Source: Tepidibacter hydrothermalis
GTDB lineage: Bacteria > Bacillota > Clostridia > Peptostreptococcales > Peptostreptococcaceae
DNA length: 64,000 nt
Assembly (NCBI RefSeq): GCF_029542625.1
Contig: NZ_CP120733.1
Span: 3,534,001 to 3,598,000 of the forward strand
Direction of reading: 5' to 3'
Part shown: one piece after another, positions 18,818 through 29,140 of the stretch
How the letters are laid out: each line of letters opens with the position of its first letter
Position numbering within the stretch: the first letter of the stretch is position 1
Translations under genes and position numbers: made by a program
Notes under the pieces: model-generated
The model's database searches: none
Told to the model about the DNA's origin: nothing
The model's input: only the letters and a program-made list of their open reading frames with translations

Positions 18818-20197
18818 TTACTTGAATATAACTCTTATTGTAGTTCCTTTGTTTATTTCACTTTCTATTTCTATATCAGCATTATGAATATCAGCTATTT
18901 TTTTGCATATAGATAGACCTATTCCAGCTCCATTATTTTTCCTACTCCTAGATTTATCTACCATATAAAAAGGTTCTATAATCTTATCTATATGTTCCTT
19001 AGATATTCCAATTCCTGTATCTCTAAGCTCTATTATTGTATTTAAGTTTTCTTTATATGAATTAAGATATATGTTAGAGTTATTGCAAGAAGCTTTTATA
19101 GCATTATCTACTAGATTTGATATCATTATAGTCATTAAGTCTTTTTCAATATATAAATTACAGTCCTTCCCATTTATTATGAGGTTTATATTCTTTTCAT
19201 TTAGTTTTATTCTAAATGATTCTTTTATATATTTAAGTATTTCCATTATATTTTCATTTTTCATCTCAAAGTTATCTGCATTAAGGCATATCAGATTCAT
19301 CATTTTGCTAGATAACTCTTGTAATCTTTTACCCTCACTATTTATATATTTTAAAGATTCGTATTGTATTTTTTCATCTACTTTTGTTGTAAGAAGTAAG
19401 TTAGAATATCCTATTATAGATGTTAATGGAGTTTTTATTTCGTGTGTTAGATTATCTATAAATCTTTGTTTTTCATCATTTATGTTTTGTAGCTCAAGTA
19501 TTTTTTCTTCTATTTTATCTGCCATAACATTGAAGTTACTTGATAATATTCCTAACTCATCTAAAGATTTTATATCCAGCCTTTTATCATAATTTCCACT
19601 TGATATATTCTGTGTAGATTCTATAATACTATCTATAGGACTAGTTATTTTTCTACTTATAAAATATATTATTATAGCGAATATAAGTAATATATATATC
19701 TCAAACTTTAATAAAAAATTATAATCGTCATTCTTTTCATTGTATATATAATCTATATTTTTTACATATGAAAATTTAAAATTTTTATCATTTACATTTA
19801 TAAGACTTGATACAAATATATACTCTCTCTCTTCTACCCTTCTTAAAATATAGTTCTTTTTATACAAAGTCAAAGATTTCAATTCTTCTCTTTGAGAAGA
19901 TATATCAAAACCCAAATTGCTAAAAAGTATATCGTTATCTTTAGTTAAAAACTCTATTTTAATATCATTTTTAATAGTTTCTTTTTTTATATAATCTATA
20001 ACATACGCATAATCGTTGAATAAGTTAAAATTCATATCTATTGCATATGCTATACTATCATGTTGTTTTAAGGAATTTTGAATTTCTTTATCTATACTTT
20101 CGTTATAGTTTTTTTGTATTATAGCAAACCCTACTATGTTAAATGTAATGAGAAATAATACAATGAGTACTAAATATATTTTTTGCCATAGCTTCAT
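18818..20197 (-). CDS. Sensor histidine kinase
   Basis: 459 residues: membrane helix at ~7-27, an extracytoplasmic sensor region of ~130 residues, second helix at ~157-178, HAMP linker, then HisKA with the phospho-acceptor His in LTHEIKTPLTSIIGY. The ATPase domain has the N box (VDNAIKAS), DTGIGI and NGAGIGLSICK. It pairs with the OmpR-type regulator two bases upstream. The signal is unknown; the linked lipoprotein and PepSY-like protein suggest an envelope stimulus. Confidence 0.92.
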   Translation of the reverse strand: MKLWQKIYLVLIVLFLITFNIVGFAIIQKNYNESIDKEIQNSLKQHDSIAYAIDMNFNLFNDYAYVIDYIKKETIKNDIKIEFLTKDNDILFSNLGFDISSQREELKSLTLYKKNYILRRVEEREYIFVSSLINVNDKNFKFSYVKNIDYIYNEKNDDYNFLLKFEIYILLIFAIIIYFISRKITSPIDSIIESTQNISSGNYDKRLDIKSLDELGILSSNFNVMADKIEEKILELQNINDEKQRFIDNLTHEIKTPLTSIIGYSNLLLTTKVDEKIQYESLKYINSEGKRLQELSSKMMNLICLNADNFEMKNENIMEILKYIKESFRIKLNEKNINLIINGKDCNLYIEKDLMTIMISNLVDNAIKASCNNSNIYLNSYKENLNTIIELRDTGIGISKEHIDKIIEPFYMVDKSRSRKNNGAGIGLSICKKIADIHNADIEIESEINKGTTIRVIFK

Positions 20198-20199
20198 AT

Positions 20200-20853
20200 T
20201 TAATCCTCCAATCTATATCCAACTTTATAAACAGTTTTTATATTGTCATTTAAATTTAGTTTACTTCTTATCTTTTGAATATGATTGTCTACAGTTCTAG
20301 TTTCTCCATAATACTCATATCCCCAAACTTTTTGAAGTATACCTTCTCTAGTTAAAGCCACATTTTTATTTTTTAATAATAATACGAAAAGTTCGAACTC
20401 CTTTAAAGTCAAATCCACTACTTTATCATTTATTTTCACAACTCTATCATTTAAAAGGATACTTATATTTTTAAATTTTATTATATTGTCATTATTTCCA
20501 TACCTTCTAAGAACAACCTCTATCCTTGCAAGAAGCTCTATAGCTTCAAATGGTTTTACTATATAATCTTCAGCACCTAGTCTAAGACCTGTTACCTTAT
20601 CTATAAGAGAATCTTTAGCAGTAAGAAATATAACAGGTATATTCATGTGTTTTATTTTTTGTATTAATTCAAACCCATCAATTTTGGGTATCATAACATC
20701 TAAAAGTATCAAATCAATTTTATTTTCACTTATTATATCTAAAGCTTCTTCTCCATCATAAGCTTGTCTTGTACTGTATCCTGCTACATCTAAATTAATC
20801 TTTATCAAATTAGATATACTAGCTTCATCTTCTACTATCAATATATTTATCAT
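20200..20853 (-). CDS. OmpR/PhoB-family response regulator
   Basis: 217 residues. The receiver domain begins INILIVEDEASISN and carries the phospho-acceptor Asp in LILLDVMIPKIDGFE, with conserved TAKDSLIDK and KPFEAIELLAR. The C-terminal winged helix includes LTLKEFELFVLLLKN and VWGYEYYGETRTVDNHIQKIR. The start at 20853 has AAAGGAGATGATTTT before it; an extension to 20928 lacks a ribosome site. It forms an operon with the kinase encoded just downstream. Confidence 0.94.
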   Translation of the reverse strand: MINILIVEDEASISNLIKINLDVAGYSTRQAYDGEEALDIISENKIDLILLDVMIPKIDGFELIQKIKHMNIPVIFLTAKDSLIDKVTGLRLGAEDYIVKPFEAIELLARIEVVLRRYGNNDNIIKFKNISILLNDRVVKINDKVVDLTLKEFELFVLLLKNKNVALTREGILQKVWGYEYYGETRTVDNHIQKIRSKLNLNDNIKTVYKVGYRLED

Positions 20854-20992
20854 AAAATCATCTCCTTTTATGCTTAGATATCTATAATTATTATCATTAA
20901 CTATATTCTCATTTTTAAATACTATCATTTAAGTATATAATTTTAATTTTATAAAACTATCATGAACTTGTAAAATAGTTGCAAAAAATTCG

Positions 20993-21027
20993 CAAAAAAA
21001 AGACCATGAATATTATTCATAGCCTTT
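20993..21027 (-). terminator. Terminator after ribU
   Basis: A minus-strand stem GGCTATGAAT with ATTCATGGTC (two wobble pairs), followed by an eight-base T-run. Confidence 0.7.
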
Positions 21028-21104
21028 TTTATTGTGTCTATATTAATTTCATTCCAAATACAGAAATTTTGCATCTCATTAACTAGTTTTTACTTTTACT
21101 GAAT

Positions 21105-21707
21105 CTACTTTATTATGCAAGAAACCTTCTTATACAAGATAGCTGTAACAACAGACATTACAATACCTTTAAATATATTGAAAGGTACAACTCCATAGTA
21201 TATTAAAGTCTTAACATCTACTATATTCTTGTTTACAACAGTTCCCATTTGAACTATAGCATCTATTGGAAACATATTTGCGTAAAATGGAATAAGCAAA
21301 TACTGATTAGCTAAAGCTCCAACTATACTCATACCTATTGTTCCTATCAAGCATCCAATTATAGCATTCTTTTTGTTCTTTCCAAGATGGTATATTCCAG
21401 ATGATATAAATACGAAAGCTCCTCCTATTAGAAAGTTAGCTATTTCTCCAACACCACCTGTATCAGTTTTTGTTATAAAGTGTAATAAATTTTTTATAAG
21501 TTCTATAAATATTCCAGCCACTGGCCCTAGAGCAAAACCACCTATTATAGCTGGTATATCAGAAAAATCTAATTTTAAAAAACCGGGTGCAAATACTATT
21601 GGAAACTCAATAAACATTATTAAATATGATATAACAGATAGAATAGATATTTTAACTAAAACAGATGTAGTGAAAAGATTCTTCTTTGTAGTAGCTTGAT
21701 TATACAT
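21105..21707 (-). CDS. ribU: ECF transporter S component, riboflavin-specific
   Basis: 200 residues with about six membrane helices and family signatures such as FPIVFAPGFLKLDFSDIPAIIGGFALGP and a GGVGEIANFLIGGAFVF segment. RibU captures riboflavin and works with shared EcfA/EcfT subunits encoded elsewhere. The FMN riboswitch and terminator immediately upstream independently support the substrate. It is monocistronic, ending before its own terminator. Confidence 0.93.
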   Translation of the reverse strand: MYNQATTKKNLFTTSVLVKISILSVISYLIMFIEFPIVFAPGFLKLDFSDIPAIIGGFALGPVAGIFIELIKNLLHFITKTDTGGVGEIANFLIGGAFVFISSGIYHLGKNKKNAIIGCLIGTIGMSIVGALANQYLLIPFYANMFPIDAIVQMGTVVNKNIVDVKTLIYYGVVPFNIFKGIVMSVVTAILYKKVSCIIK

Positions 21708-21730
21708 ATTTATATCCCCCTTAAATATTA

Positions 21731-21757
21731 AAAGCCTGAAGTTAAACTTCAGGCTTA
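21731..21757 (-). terminator. FMN riboswitch expression-platform terminator
   Basis: AAGCCTGAAGTT pairs with AACTTCAGGCTT, followed on the minus strand by TTTTAATATTT. It lies between the aptamer and the ribU start, so FMN binding should favour termination. Confidence 0.8.
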
Positions 21758-21799
21758 ATAATCAAAATAGATATAGATATGCATATACATACACTATCT

Positions 21800-21922
21800 T
21801 ATCATCTTCTTTCATCCAGACTTTACTGTCGGCCTTGGAATCTAACCAAGTCTGCCATTAAATGGCTCGCGGGCTTTACCGCCGGTCGGGAATTTCACCC
21901 TGCCCTGAAGATTATCTTCATA
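21800..21922 (-). promoter_or_regulatory. FMN riboswitch (RFN element)
   Basis: The minus strand shows the classic RFN blocks: AGGGCAGGGTGAAATTCCC, CGACCGGCGGTA, AAGCCCGCGAGCC, then GATTCCAAGGCCGACAGT and AGTCTGGATGAAAGAAG. It is upstream of ribU. Confidence 0.95.
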
Positions 21923-22005
21923 CTTTTTTAGTTTTAATTTATAATATAATATTAATACTTTTCTAATAGTTTGTCAAAGTAATTTTAAATATATAATATT
22001 TTAAA

Positions 22006-23160
22006 TTAAGCTGAGTAAACTACCTCACCATTTATTATGGTACATGCTACGTTACTTTGAATATCAAGTGGATGCCCATTCCATATAACTATATCTGCAT
22101 CTTTTCCAACTTCTATAGATCCTATTCTATCGTCAAGACCTAAAACCTTAGCAGGATTTATAGTTATAGCTTCTATAGCCTTATTCTTATCCATTCCAGC
22201 TTTTACAGCAAGAGATGCACAAAGAGGTAAGTATTGAATTGGAACAACAGGGTGATCTGTCATTAGAGAAACATTAAGTCCTTCATTAGACAGAATTCCA
22301 GGTGTTTCAAATGTTAAATTTCTAAGCTCTATTTTACATCTTTCTGATAAAGATGGTCCTACAAGAACTGGATAGTTTTCTTTAGATAAATGCTTTGTTA
22401 TTAAGTGGCCTTCGGTACAATGATCTATAGTAAGATCTAGATCAAATTCTTTTGCGATTCTAATAGCTGTAAATATATCATCAGCTCTATGTGCATGAGC
22501 TTTAAGTGGTATTTCTTTCTTAAGAACAGGAATCAATGCTTCTAACTTATTATCGTATTCAGGTCTGTCACAATCTTCATCTTCTTCATAATCTATCATA
22601 TCTTCAAGATAAAATTGAGCTCTTTTTAATGTTTCTCTAAGTAAAGCTGCTGTAGCCATTCTTGTTTGTGGAGTTTTATCTTCTTTTCCATATGCTGATT
22701 TAGGATTTTCTCCAAAAGCTATTTTCATTCCTATAGTCTTTAATACCATATCATCTATTCTATCTCCATATGTTTTTAAAGCTATAAATTGTCCTCCTAT
22801 TACGTTAGCACTTCCAGGACCACTTGCTACAGTTGTAATTCCACCCTCATATGCTTCTTTAAAGTTTCTATCCATGGCATTAATTCCATCAACAGCACTT
22901 AAGTGAGGTGTTATAGGGTCTGTCTCTTCATTTCCATCAGCCCCTTCATGTCCCATTCCATCTTCCCACATTCCAACATGAGTATGAGGGTCTATAAATC
23001 CTGGAAATACATAGTTTTCTTTTGCATCTACCACTTTTACATCTAGAGGTACCACTATGTCTTTTCCTATTTCTTTTATTTTACCGTTTTCGATTAATAT
23101 ATCTCCTTGTATAATTCCATTTGTCACTGTGTTTATTTTAGCATTTTTTATGCATAACAT
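22006..23160 (-). CDS. Amidohydrolase-superfamily metal-dependent hydrolase
   Basis: 384 residues with the amidohydrolase barrel. The first metal motif is HTHVG in FIDPHTHVG (~residues 58-64), followed by HAHR near 220, DHCTEGH near 245 and MTDHPV near 300. It has the small composite beta-sandwich of imidazolonepropionase-like enzymes (N-terminal IENGKIKEIGKDI, C-terminal VGKDADIVIWNG). The substrate is unknown. Its start overlaps the upstream kinase gene by 13 bases, so it is the fourth gene of an operon with tex and two kinases, an unusual setting. Confidence 0.85.
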   Translation of the reverse strand: MLCIKNAKINTVTNGIIQGDILIENGKIKEIGKDIVVPLDVKVVDAKENYVFPGFIDPHTHVGMWEDGMGHEGADGNEETDPITPHLSAVDGINAMDRNFKEAYEGGITTVASGPGSANVIGGQFIALKTYGDRIDDMVLKTIGMKIAFGENPKSAYGKEDKTPQTRMATAALLRETLKRAQFYLEDMIDYEEDEDCDRPEYDNKLEALIPVLKKEIPLKAHAHRADDIFTAIRIAKEFDLDLTIDHCTEGHLITKHLSKENYPVLVGPSLSERCKIELRNLTFETPGILSNEGLNVSLMTDHPVVPIQYLPLCASLAVKAGMDKNKAIEAITINPAKVLGLDDRIGSIEVGKDADIVIWNGHPLDIQSNVACTIINGEVVYSA

Positions 23161-24725
23161 TCTTCATTTTCCTCCTTTATAGGCAGTCGTATTTCAAATT
23201 TAGACATTTGTCCTTTAATAGAAGTGGCACCTATATTTCCTTCATTCGCTTCTATATTTTTCTTAACTATACTAAGACCAAGACCTGTACTTTTTTGCTT
23301 TGTAGTAAAGAATGGTTTAAATATGTTATCTAATATTTCTTTATCCATTCCTTTTCCTTGGTCTATTATTTCGATTAATACTTCTCCATCTAAATCATAA
23401 GTGTTTATATATATATTTCCGCCTTCTTCCATAGAATCCACTGAGTTCAATATCATATTTACAATTGATTCTTGTATATCAGATTCTTGCACGAATATAG
23501 TTTTTTCACTATTTAAATTCAATATTATGTCTATATTTCTGCCTTTTATATAAGTCATATTCTCCCATTTAGGCCTAGTAGTCTTTATGGCTTTTTTAAT
23601 TATATCATTTATTAATATATATTTCTTATCTTCTTTTATGTTTCTAGAGAAATCCTGCAAAGTTTTAACCTTATCTATAGCTTCATTAGCTCCATCTTGG
23701 ATTATATTTATATATTCTTTTATATTATACGCTTGTTTATTTATGCCAAGAAGTTGAGTATATCCCTTTATTATAGAAAATATATTGTTAAGATCATGCA
23801 CTATTCCTCCAGCAAGTTCACCAGTATATCTTATATTTTTATCTGTTTTCTTAAGTAATTTCCCCTCTTCTTTTTCTTTTATTGCATATATTATATCTCC
23901 CAAACTACTGCATATAACATCTATTATATATTCGTCTGCTTTTCCTTTATTATAATTTTCTCGATATCCAAGGGTTAATATTCCTACTATTTCTCCATTA
24001 CAATGTATTCTATAACTATAAGTCATATCTATCTTAGAGTAAGAGTATTCTTTTTCTATTTTATTGCTGCTAAATAATACTGTTATAGAACCATAATCTG
24101 CATCTGTTATTTCAAGTACAGTTTCTATAACATTTTTTGTTATTTTTTCAATGTCACTTTCAAAACTAAAGTTTATTATAGAGTTATTCAATGTTTCCAA
24201 ATTCTTTTTGTTCTTTTGAAGATCTAGATTATCTATTTTAGATTTTTTTATAGATTTTAATAAAAATTTTATATTACTTAGGTCTTCAACTTCTATACTT
24301 TGTCTTTCATTTTCATTTTCAAATATTAATTTATCATGGATTACTAAAAATTTATCTATAAGTTCGATTTCAAAATCAATTATATTAAAAAATGTTAATA
24401 TTCTATGATTTTTATTAGTTATAATATCAAAGTATATCTCTTTATTTTCCGAAATATAATATCTGTATTTATGTATCCAATCTGAAGTTATCACTATACT
24501 CATATTAAAGTATTTTTTATATTCTTCTACTTCAATTTTATTATCCTCTATAACTATAACTTCATCATCTCTATAATTCCCTATAGTGTTTAGTAATTTC
24601 TTTTCTCCTAAAAATGCACATTTTCTATTATTATCCAGCGCTTCATCTATAGTTTTTTTCATTAAATCTACTGCAAATAGTTTAGATGAACCTATAACCC
24701 CTATATTCCCCCACTGAATCATCAT
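23148..24725 (-). CDS. Sensor histidine kinase with GAF-like region
   Basis: 525 residues, apparently cytosolic. The N-terminal ~170 residues are unassigned; residues ~185-290 resemble a GAF domain (ITDADYGSITVLF and GEIVGILTLGY). The dimerisation helix carries the phospho-acceptor His in GGIVHDLNNIFSIIKGY. The ATPase domain has NMILNSVDSM, IDQGKGM, FKPFFTTK and TGLGLSIVKK. The VHDLNN motif groups it with the AtoS/NtrB-like class. It is seven bases downstream of a hybrid kinase. No DNA-binding response regulator is nearby. Confidence 0.88.
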   Translation of the reverse strand: MMIQWGNIGVIGSSKLFAVDLMKKTIDEALDNNRKCAFLGEKKLLNTIGNYRDDEVIVIEDNKIEVEEYKKYFNMSIVITSDWIHKYRYYISENKEIYFDIITNKNHRILTFFNIIDFEIELIDKFLVIHDKLIFENENERQSIEVEDLSNIKFLLKSIKKSKIDNLDLQKNKKNLETLNNSIINFSFESDIEKITKNVIETVLEITDADYGSITVLFSSNKIEKEYSYSKIDMTYSYRIHCNGEIVGILTLGYRENYNKGKADEYIIDVICSSLGDIIYAIKEKEEGKLLKKTDKNIRYTGELAGGIVHDLNNIFSIIKGYTQLLGINKQAYNIKEYINIIQDGANEAIDKVKTLQDFSRNIKEDKKYILINDIIKKAIKTTRPKWENMTYIKGRNIDIILNLNSEKTIFVQESDIQESIVNMILNSVDSMEEGGNIYINTYDLDGEVLIEIIDQGKGMDKEILDNIFKPFFTTKQKSTGLGLSIVKKNIEANEGNIGATSIKGQMSKFEIRLPIKEENEECYA

Positions 24726-24732
24726 ACTCCTC

Positions 24733-26817
24733 CTAATTTAGCATCTGCAATATTTTCTTTATTTCATCTATGCCAAATGGTTTTTCTAATATATAATCAA
24801 TAGTCGTATCATTATAATTATCTATATCTCCTAACCAGCCAGTCATTAACACAAACTTTATATCCACATATTTACTTTTTACTTTTTTAGCAAGTTCTAT
24901 CCCATTTAAGTTCGGCATTGCTAGGTCACTTATTATTAAATCATATTTGTCAAATTCTAATTTTTGTAGTGCTTCTTTAGCACTATAGCATATCTCTACT
25001 TCTTTTCCTATACTTTTTATTATTTCTCCAGTTGCCATTGCAACTGGTACTTTATCATCTACAACTAATATTTTATGATACTTCTCATCTTTTTTTTCAC
25101 TTTCATTACTTATATTAACAACTTCCTCTAAATGTGTTGGGATAGAAACTATAAATTTAGATCCTACACCCTCTTCAGTTTCAACCTTTATGCTGCCGCC
25201 ATGGTCCTTTATTATCTTGTATGATACGGACAATCCTATTCCGTTTCCATTAACTCCTTTAGTCGAAAAAAATGGATCAAATATTCTAGATAGAATGTTC
25301 TTAGGTATTCCATTACCTGAATCTTCTATTTCAATATAAATATCTGTATCCATATTATATGTTTTTATATTTATATCCCCACCATTAGGCATAGCATCTA
25401 TAGCATTATTTAAAATATTTATTATAACTTCTCTTATCTCAAATTCTCTACCTTTAACATGTCCTTTAGCATTTAATTCTTCATTTATATTTATATCTAT
25501 TCCAAGCATATTCTTATCGCTTATTCTAGGATTTATCATATTTAGAACTATCTTCATAATTCTTTCAAATCTAAAAAACGAATTTTCTTCTTCTCTTATG
25601 TTCTTAGTAAACTCTTGAATTCTTCTTAACATTTCAGCTCCATCAAGAGAAGCTCTTTTTATAATCTCCAAATATTCTCTAATATTGTCATCTTGTCTTT
25701 TGGCAAGTGATAAATCGACATATCCAGATATAGTAGCCAATATATTATTAAAATCGTGTGCTACTCCATTAGATATTTCACCTAACGCCTTTAGCTTTTC
25801 ATTCTGACTTATTATTCTATCATTCTTTATCTTTTCTAAAAATGAATTTACTATGTTTTTAGCAGAAGAGGAATATATTTCAAGTATTTCTTTATTCATA
25901 TGTTGCTTTTTATTCTTATCAAAACATAAATAAATAACGGTAAATTCATTTATATTCAAAAATACCATGACCTTGTTGTTTTTCTCGACAGTTTTTATTA
26001 ATTCATTTTCATTAAATGTTATATCTATATAACCTCTAACACATTCACAAGGATCTCCTATTTCATAATATATTTGAAAATTTTCAAACTCAGATTTAGT
26101 CAAAACACCACTTCTTTTGCATAGAGTTATACTGCTTACAAGCTCTAAAAACTTCTTTAAAAAATCATCTAAATTGTTTATTGTATTTACACTACCTAAA
26201 AAAGAATTGAGTTTTTCAAGATCCTTTACATTGTCATATGTATTTTTTTTTGCTATAACTGACGATCGTATACTTTGTAATATCAACTCAAGCTCTTTAA
26301 TCTTTTTATTATTATATATTTCAATTGTTTCATCATCTTCAAACAATATAGCTTCATAATAAACAGATATTTCAAGTAAATCTTCTATTGATAATTCAAG
26401 TACATTATAATAACAGCATATTTTATATTCATTTGCTATAGCCTTCTTTATAAGCTCTGTTTTCATATTGACAACGCTAGAATAAATACCTACTATATAA
26501 TTAGTTTCGTATCCTAGTTTTTCACTTTCTATTTTCAACTCATAAAATAATCCCATATTATTTATAAAATCTTCACGTTTTTTTATAATAACTCTACCCG
26601 ATTTTATGTGTTCATATAATCTATATTCTTTTAATTTTTCTTCAACAAAAAAATCATTTTCATAAATCTCATCTACTATTATAATTATTCTACCTTCTTT
26701 ACGTAAAATAATATTAATATATTTAAATAATATTGTATAATCTTTATAAAGTTTAGTGCTAAGTATCATATTACTATTTAACTTACTCGCCATACTTAAT
26801 GATTTACATATACTCAT
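24733..26817 (-). CDS. Hybrid histidine kinase with C-terminal receiver
   Basis: 694 residues, apparently soluble. Residues ~1-150 resemble the MEDS/DcmR sensory fold (weak assignment). The HisKA motif is GVAHDFNNILATISGY, the ATPase part has NILNNAIDAM and GNGIGLSVSYKI, and a receiver domain fills ~575-694 with the phospho-acceptor Asp in DLIISDLAMPNLNGIEL. It is closely related in layout to the next gene's kinase, suggesting a pair derived by duplication. It starts five bases after tex. Confidence 0.88.
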   Translation of the reverse strand: MSICKSLSMASKLNSNMILSTKLYKDYTILFKYINIILRKEGRIIIIVDEIYENDFFVEEKLKEYRLYEHIKSGRVIIKKREDFINNMGLFYELKIESEKLGYETNYIVGIYSSVVNMKTELIKKAIANEYKICCYYNVLELSIEDLLEISVYYEAILFEDDETIEIYNNKKIKELELILQSIRSSVIAKKNTYDNVKDLEKLNSFLGSVNTINNLDDFLKKFLELVSSITLCKRSGVLTKSEFENFQIYYEIGDPCECVRGYIDITFNENELIKTVEKNNKVMVFLNINEFTVIYLCFDKNKKQHMNKEILEIYSSSAKNIVNSFLEKIKNDRIISQNEKLKALGEISNGVAHDFNNILATISGYVDLSLAKRQDDNIREYLEIIKRASLDGAEMLRRIQEFTKNIREEENSFFRFERIMKIVLNMINPRISDKNMLGIDININEELNAKGHVKGREFEIREVIINILNNAIDAMPNGGDINIKTYNMDTDIYIEIEDSGNGIPKNILSRIFDPFFSTKGVNGNGIGLSVSYKIIKDHGGSIKVETEEGVGSKFIVSIPTHLEEVVNISNESEKKDEKYHKILVVDDKVPVAMATGEIIKSIGKEVEICYSAKEALQKLEFDKYDLIISDLAMPNLNGIELAKKVKSKYVDIKFVLMTGWLGDIDNYNDTTIDYILEKPFGIDEIKKILQMLN

Positions 26818-26822
26818 ATAAT

Positions 26823-28967
26823 TTAAATCCCCTTCATAGAAAGTGACACCTTATGCTTTTGTAAGTCTATTTGTATAACTTTAACATCTACTATATCTCC
26901 TATAGATACAATTTGCATTGGATCTTTAACGAATCTATCGCTCATTTGTGATTTATGAACTAATCCATCATTCTTAATTCCAATATCGACGAAAGCTCCA
27001 AAATCAACTACATTTCTAACAGTCCCCTTAAGTATCATACCCTCTTTAATATCTTCTATTTTTAAAACATCACTTCTAAATACAGGTTTTATACTTTCAT
27101 CCCTAGGATCTCTCCCTGGTTTCTTAATTTCATTTATTATATCTTGTAAAGTTAAAACCCCTATATTTAATTCTAAGCTCAAATTTTCTATACCCAAATT
27201 TTTAATTTTATCATCTATATCTTCTATATTTTTGTTCTTTATATCATCAAGTGTATATCCTAATCTTTTTATTAATTTTTTACATGCATCATAACTTTCA
27301 GGATGAACTCCTGTATTGTCTAACATATTTTCTGAATGATCTATTCTCAAAAATCCTGCACACTGTACAAAAGCTGATGGACCTAATCTTTTTACTTTTT
27401 TAAGTTCTTTTCTAGATTTAAATTCTCCAACTTCATCTCTATATAATACTATATTTTTAGCAACAGATTTACTTATTCCAGATACACGTTGAAGAAGAGA
27501 ATAAGATGCACTATTTAGGTCAACTCCTACAGCATTTACACTGTCCTCAACTACTCCTTCTAGCACTGATCCTAACCTCTTTTGATTTATATCATGCTGA
27601 TATTGCCCAACACCTATATGCTGCGGCTCTATCTTTACAAGCTCAGCAAGAGGATCTTGAAGTCTTCTGGCTATAGATATTGCTCCCCTTATAGATACAT
27701 TAATATCTGGATGTTCTTCTGTAGCTAATGATGACGCAGAGTAAATAGATGCCCCTGCTTCACTTACTATTATATATTTTACATCTTTATCTATTTCCTT
27801 TATTAAATTGGCAACAAACATCTCAGATTCCCTTGATGCAGTACCATTTCCTATAGCTATTATATTTACATTATACTTATTTATAAGCTCTATTAATACC
27901 TTTTTAGATCCTTCCTCATCATTTTGAGGTTTTGTAGGATAAATTGTAGTTGTATCTAGTAGTTTTGAATTTTCATCAACTACGGCTATCTTACATCCTG
28001 TTCTATATGCAGGATCAAATCCCATAACTACATTTCCTTTAACGGGAGGTTGAAGTAGTAATTTTTTTATATTTTCTCCAAATACTTTTATAGCCCTTTC
28101 CTGTGCCTTTTCAGTTAAATGGTTTCTTATCTCCCTCTCTATTGAAGGAAATATAAGTCTTTTATATGAATCATTTATAGCTTGTTCAATATAACTTGAC
28201 AACTGATTAGATTTATTCTTTATATTAATATTTTTTATCTTATCTATAATCAAATCTTCGTTAAGCTCTAATTTAACTTTCAAGAATTTTTCTTTTTCTC
28301 CTCTATTTATAGCCAAAATTCTATGCGGTGCCATAGTCTTAACCTTTTCAGAGTAAGAATAATACATATCATATACAGATTTTTCCTCTGTGCTTCCTTT
28401 ACATGATATAACTCCATCATTTAAAGCTATTCTTCTTATAATCTTTCTAAGAGAAGCATCCTCAGATATCATTTCAGCTATTATATCAAGAGCTCCTTTT
28501 ATAGCATCCTCTTCAGTTTTAACATCCTTTTCTTCATCTATATATTTTTTAGCCTCACTATTTATATCATTTATATCATAATTCATTATAGATAGAGCTA
28601 ATTTTTCTAGTCCTTTTTCTTTAGCTATAGTAGCTCTAGTTCTTTTTTTAGGCTTAAATGGAAGATAAATATCTTCAACTTCTTGTAATGTTTTAGCCTT
28701 TTCTACATCACTTTTTATTTTGTCAGTTAAATTTCCGCCTTCTTGTATTATTCTAATAACATCTTCTTTTCTATTTTTCAAATTTCTAAGATAATTTAAT
28801 CTATCATAAAACTCTCTTAATACAACATCACTTAAATTTCCCGTCATCTCTTTTCTATATCTAGCGATAAAAGGTATAGTATTTCCATCATCTATCATTT
28901 TTATAGTATTTATTACCTGAGAAGATTTTAAATTTAATTCTTCTTGTAGTATTTTCTCTATATTCAT
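26823..28967 (-). CDS. tex: Tex-family RNA-binding protein
   Basis: 714 residues, typical for Tex. N-terminal helical domain (PFIARYRKEMTG), YqgF-like RNase H fold (MGFDPAYRTGCKIAVVD), helix-hairpin-helix motifs (LQRVSGISKSVAKNIV) and a C-terminal S1 domain (GMILKGTVRNVVDFGAFVDIG). Tex binds nucleic acid and influences transcription and translation in many bacteria. It is the first gene of the operon with two kinases and an amidohydrolase. The start ATG follows AGGAGCGATTA. Confidence 0.95.
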   Translation of the reverse strand: MNIEKILQEELNLKSSQVINTIKMIDDGNTIPFIARYRKEMTGNLSDVVLREFYDRLNYLRNLKNRKEDVIRIIQEGGNLTDKIKSDVEKAKTLQEVEDIYLPFKPKKRTRATIAKEKGLEKLALSIMNYDINDINSEAKKYIDEEKDVKTEEDAIKGALDIIAEMISEDASLRKIIRRIALNDGVISCKGSTEEKSVYDMYYSYSEKVKTMAPHRILAINRGEKEKFLKVKLELNEDLIIDKIKNINIKNKSNQLSSYIEQAINDSYKRLIFPSIEREIRNHLTEKAQERAIKVFGENIKKLLLQPPVKGNVVMGFDPAYRTGCKIAVVDENSKLLDTTTIYPTKPQNDEEGSKKVLIELINKYNVNIIAIGNGTASRESEMFVANLIKEIDKDVKYIIVSEAGASIYSASSLATEEHPDINVSIRGAISIARRLQDPLAELVKIEPQHIGVGQYQHDINQKRLGSVLEGVVEDSVNAVGVDLNSASYSLLQRVSGISKSVAKNIVLYRDEVGEFKSRKELKKVKRLGPSAFVQCAGFLRIDHSENMLDNTGVHPESYDACKKLIKRLGYTLDDIKNKNIEDIDDKIKNLGIENLSLELNIGVLTLQDIINEIKKPGRDPRDESIKPVFRSDVLKIEDIKEGMILKGTVRNVVDFGAFVDIGIKNDGLVHKSQMSDRFVKDPMQIVSIGDIVDVKVIQIDLQKHKVSLSMKGI

Positions 28968-29102
28968 ATTAATCGCTCCTTATTCAAACTTATAAAATCA
29001 TTATATCAAAAAAACTATATATTCAAAAACTAGTTTGATGTAATATCATACTTTTTTTCAATTATTTTCAATTTCATCCGTCACTATTCACTTTATATTA
29101 CA

Positions 29103-29131
29103 AAAAAAATCTCGCATTGTTACAATGCGAG
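29103..29131 (-). terminator. Terminator after fliS copy 2
   Basis: CTCGCATTGT and its complement form a perfect stem followed on the minus strand by T8. Confidence 0.85.
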
Positions 29132-29140
29132 ACTTTTCAT

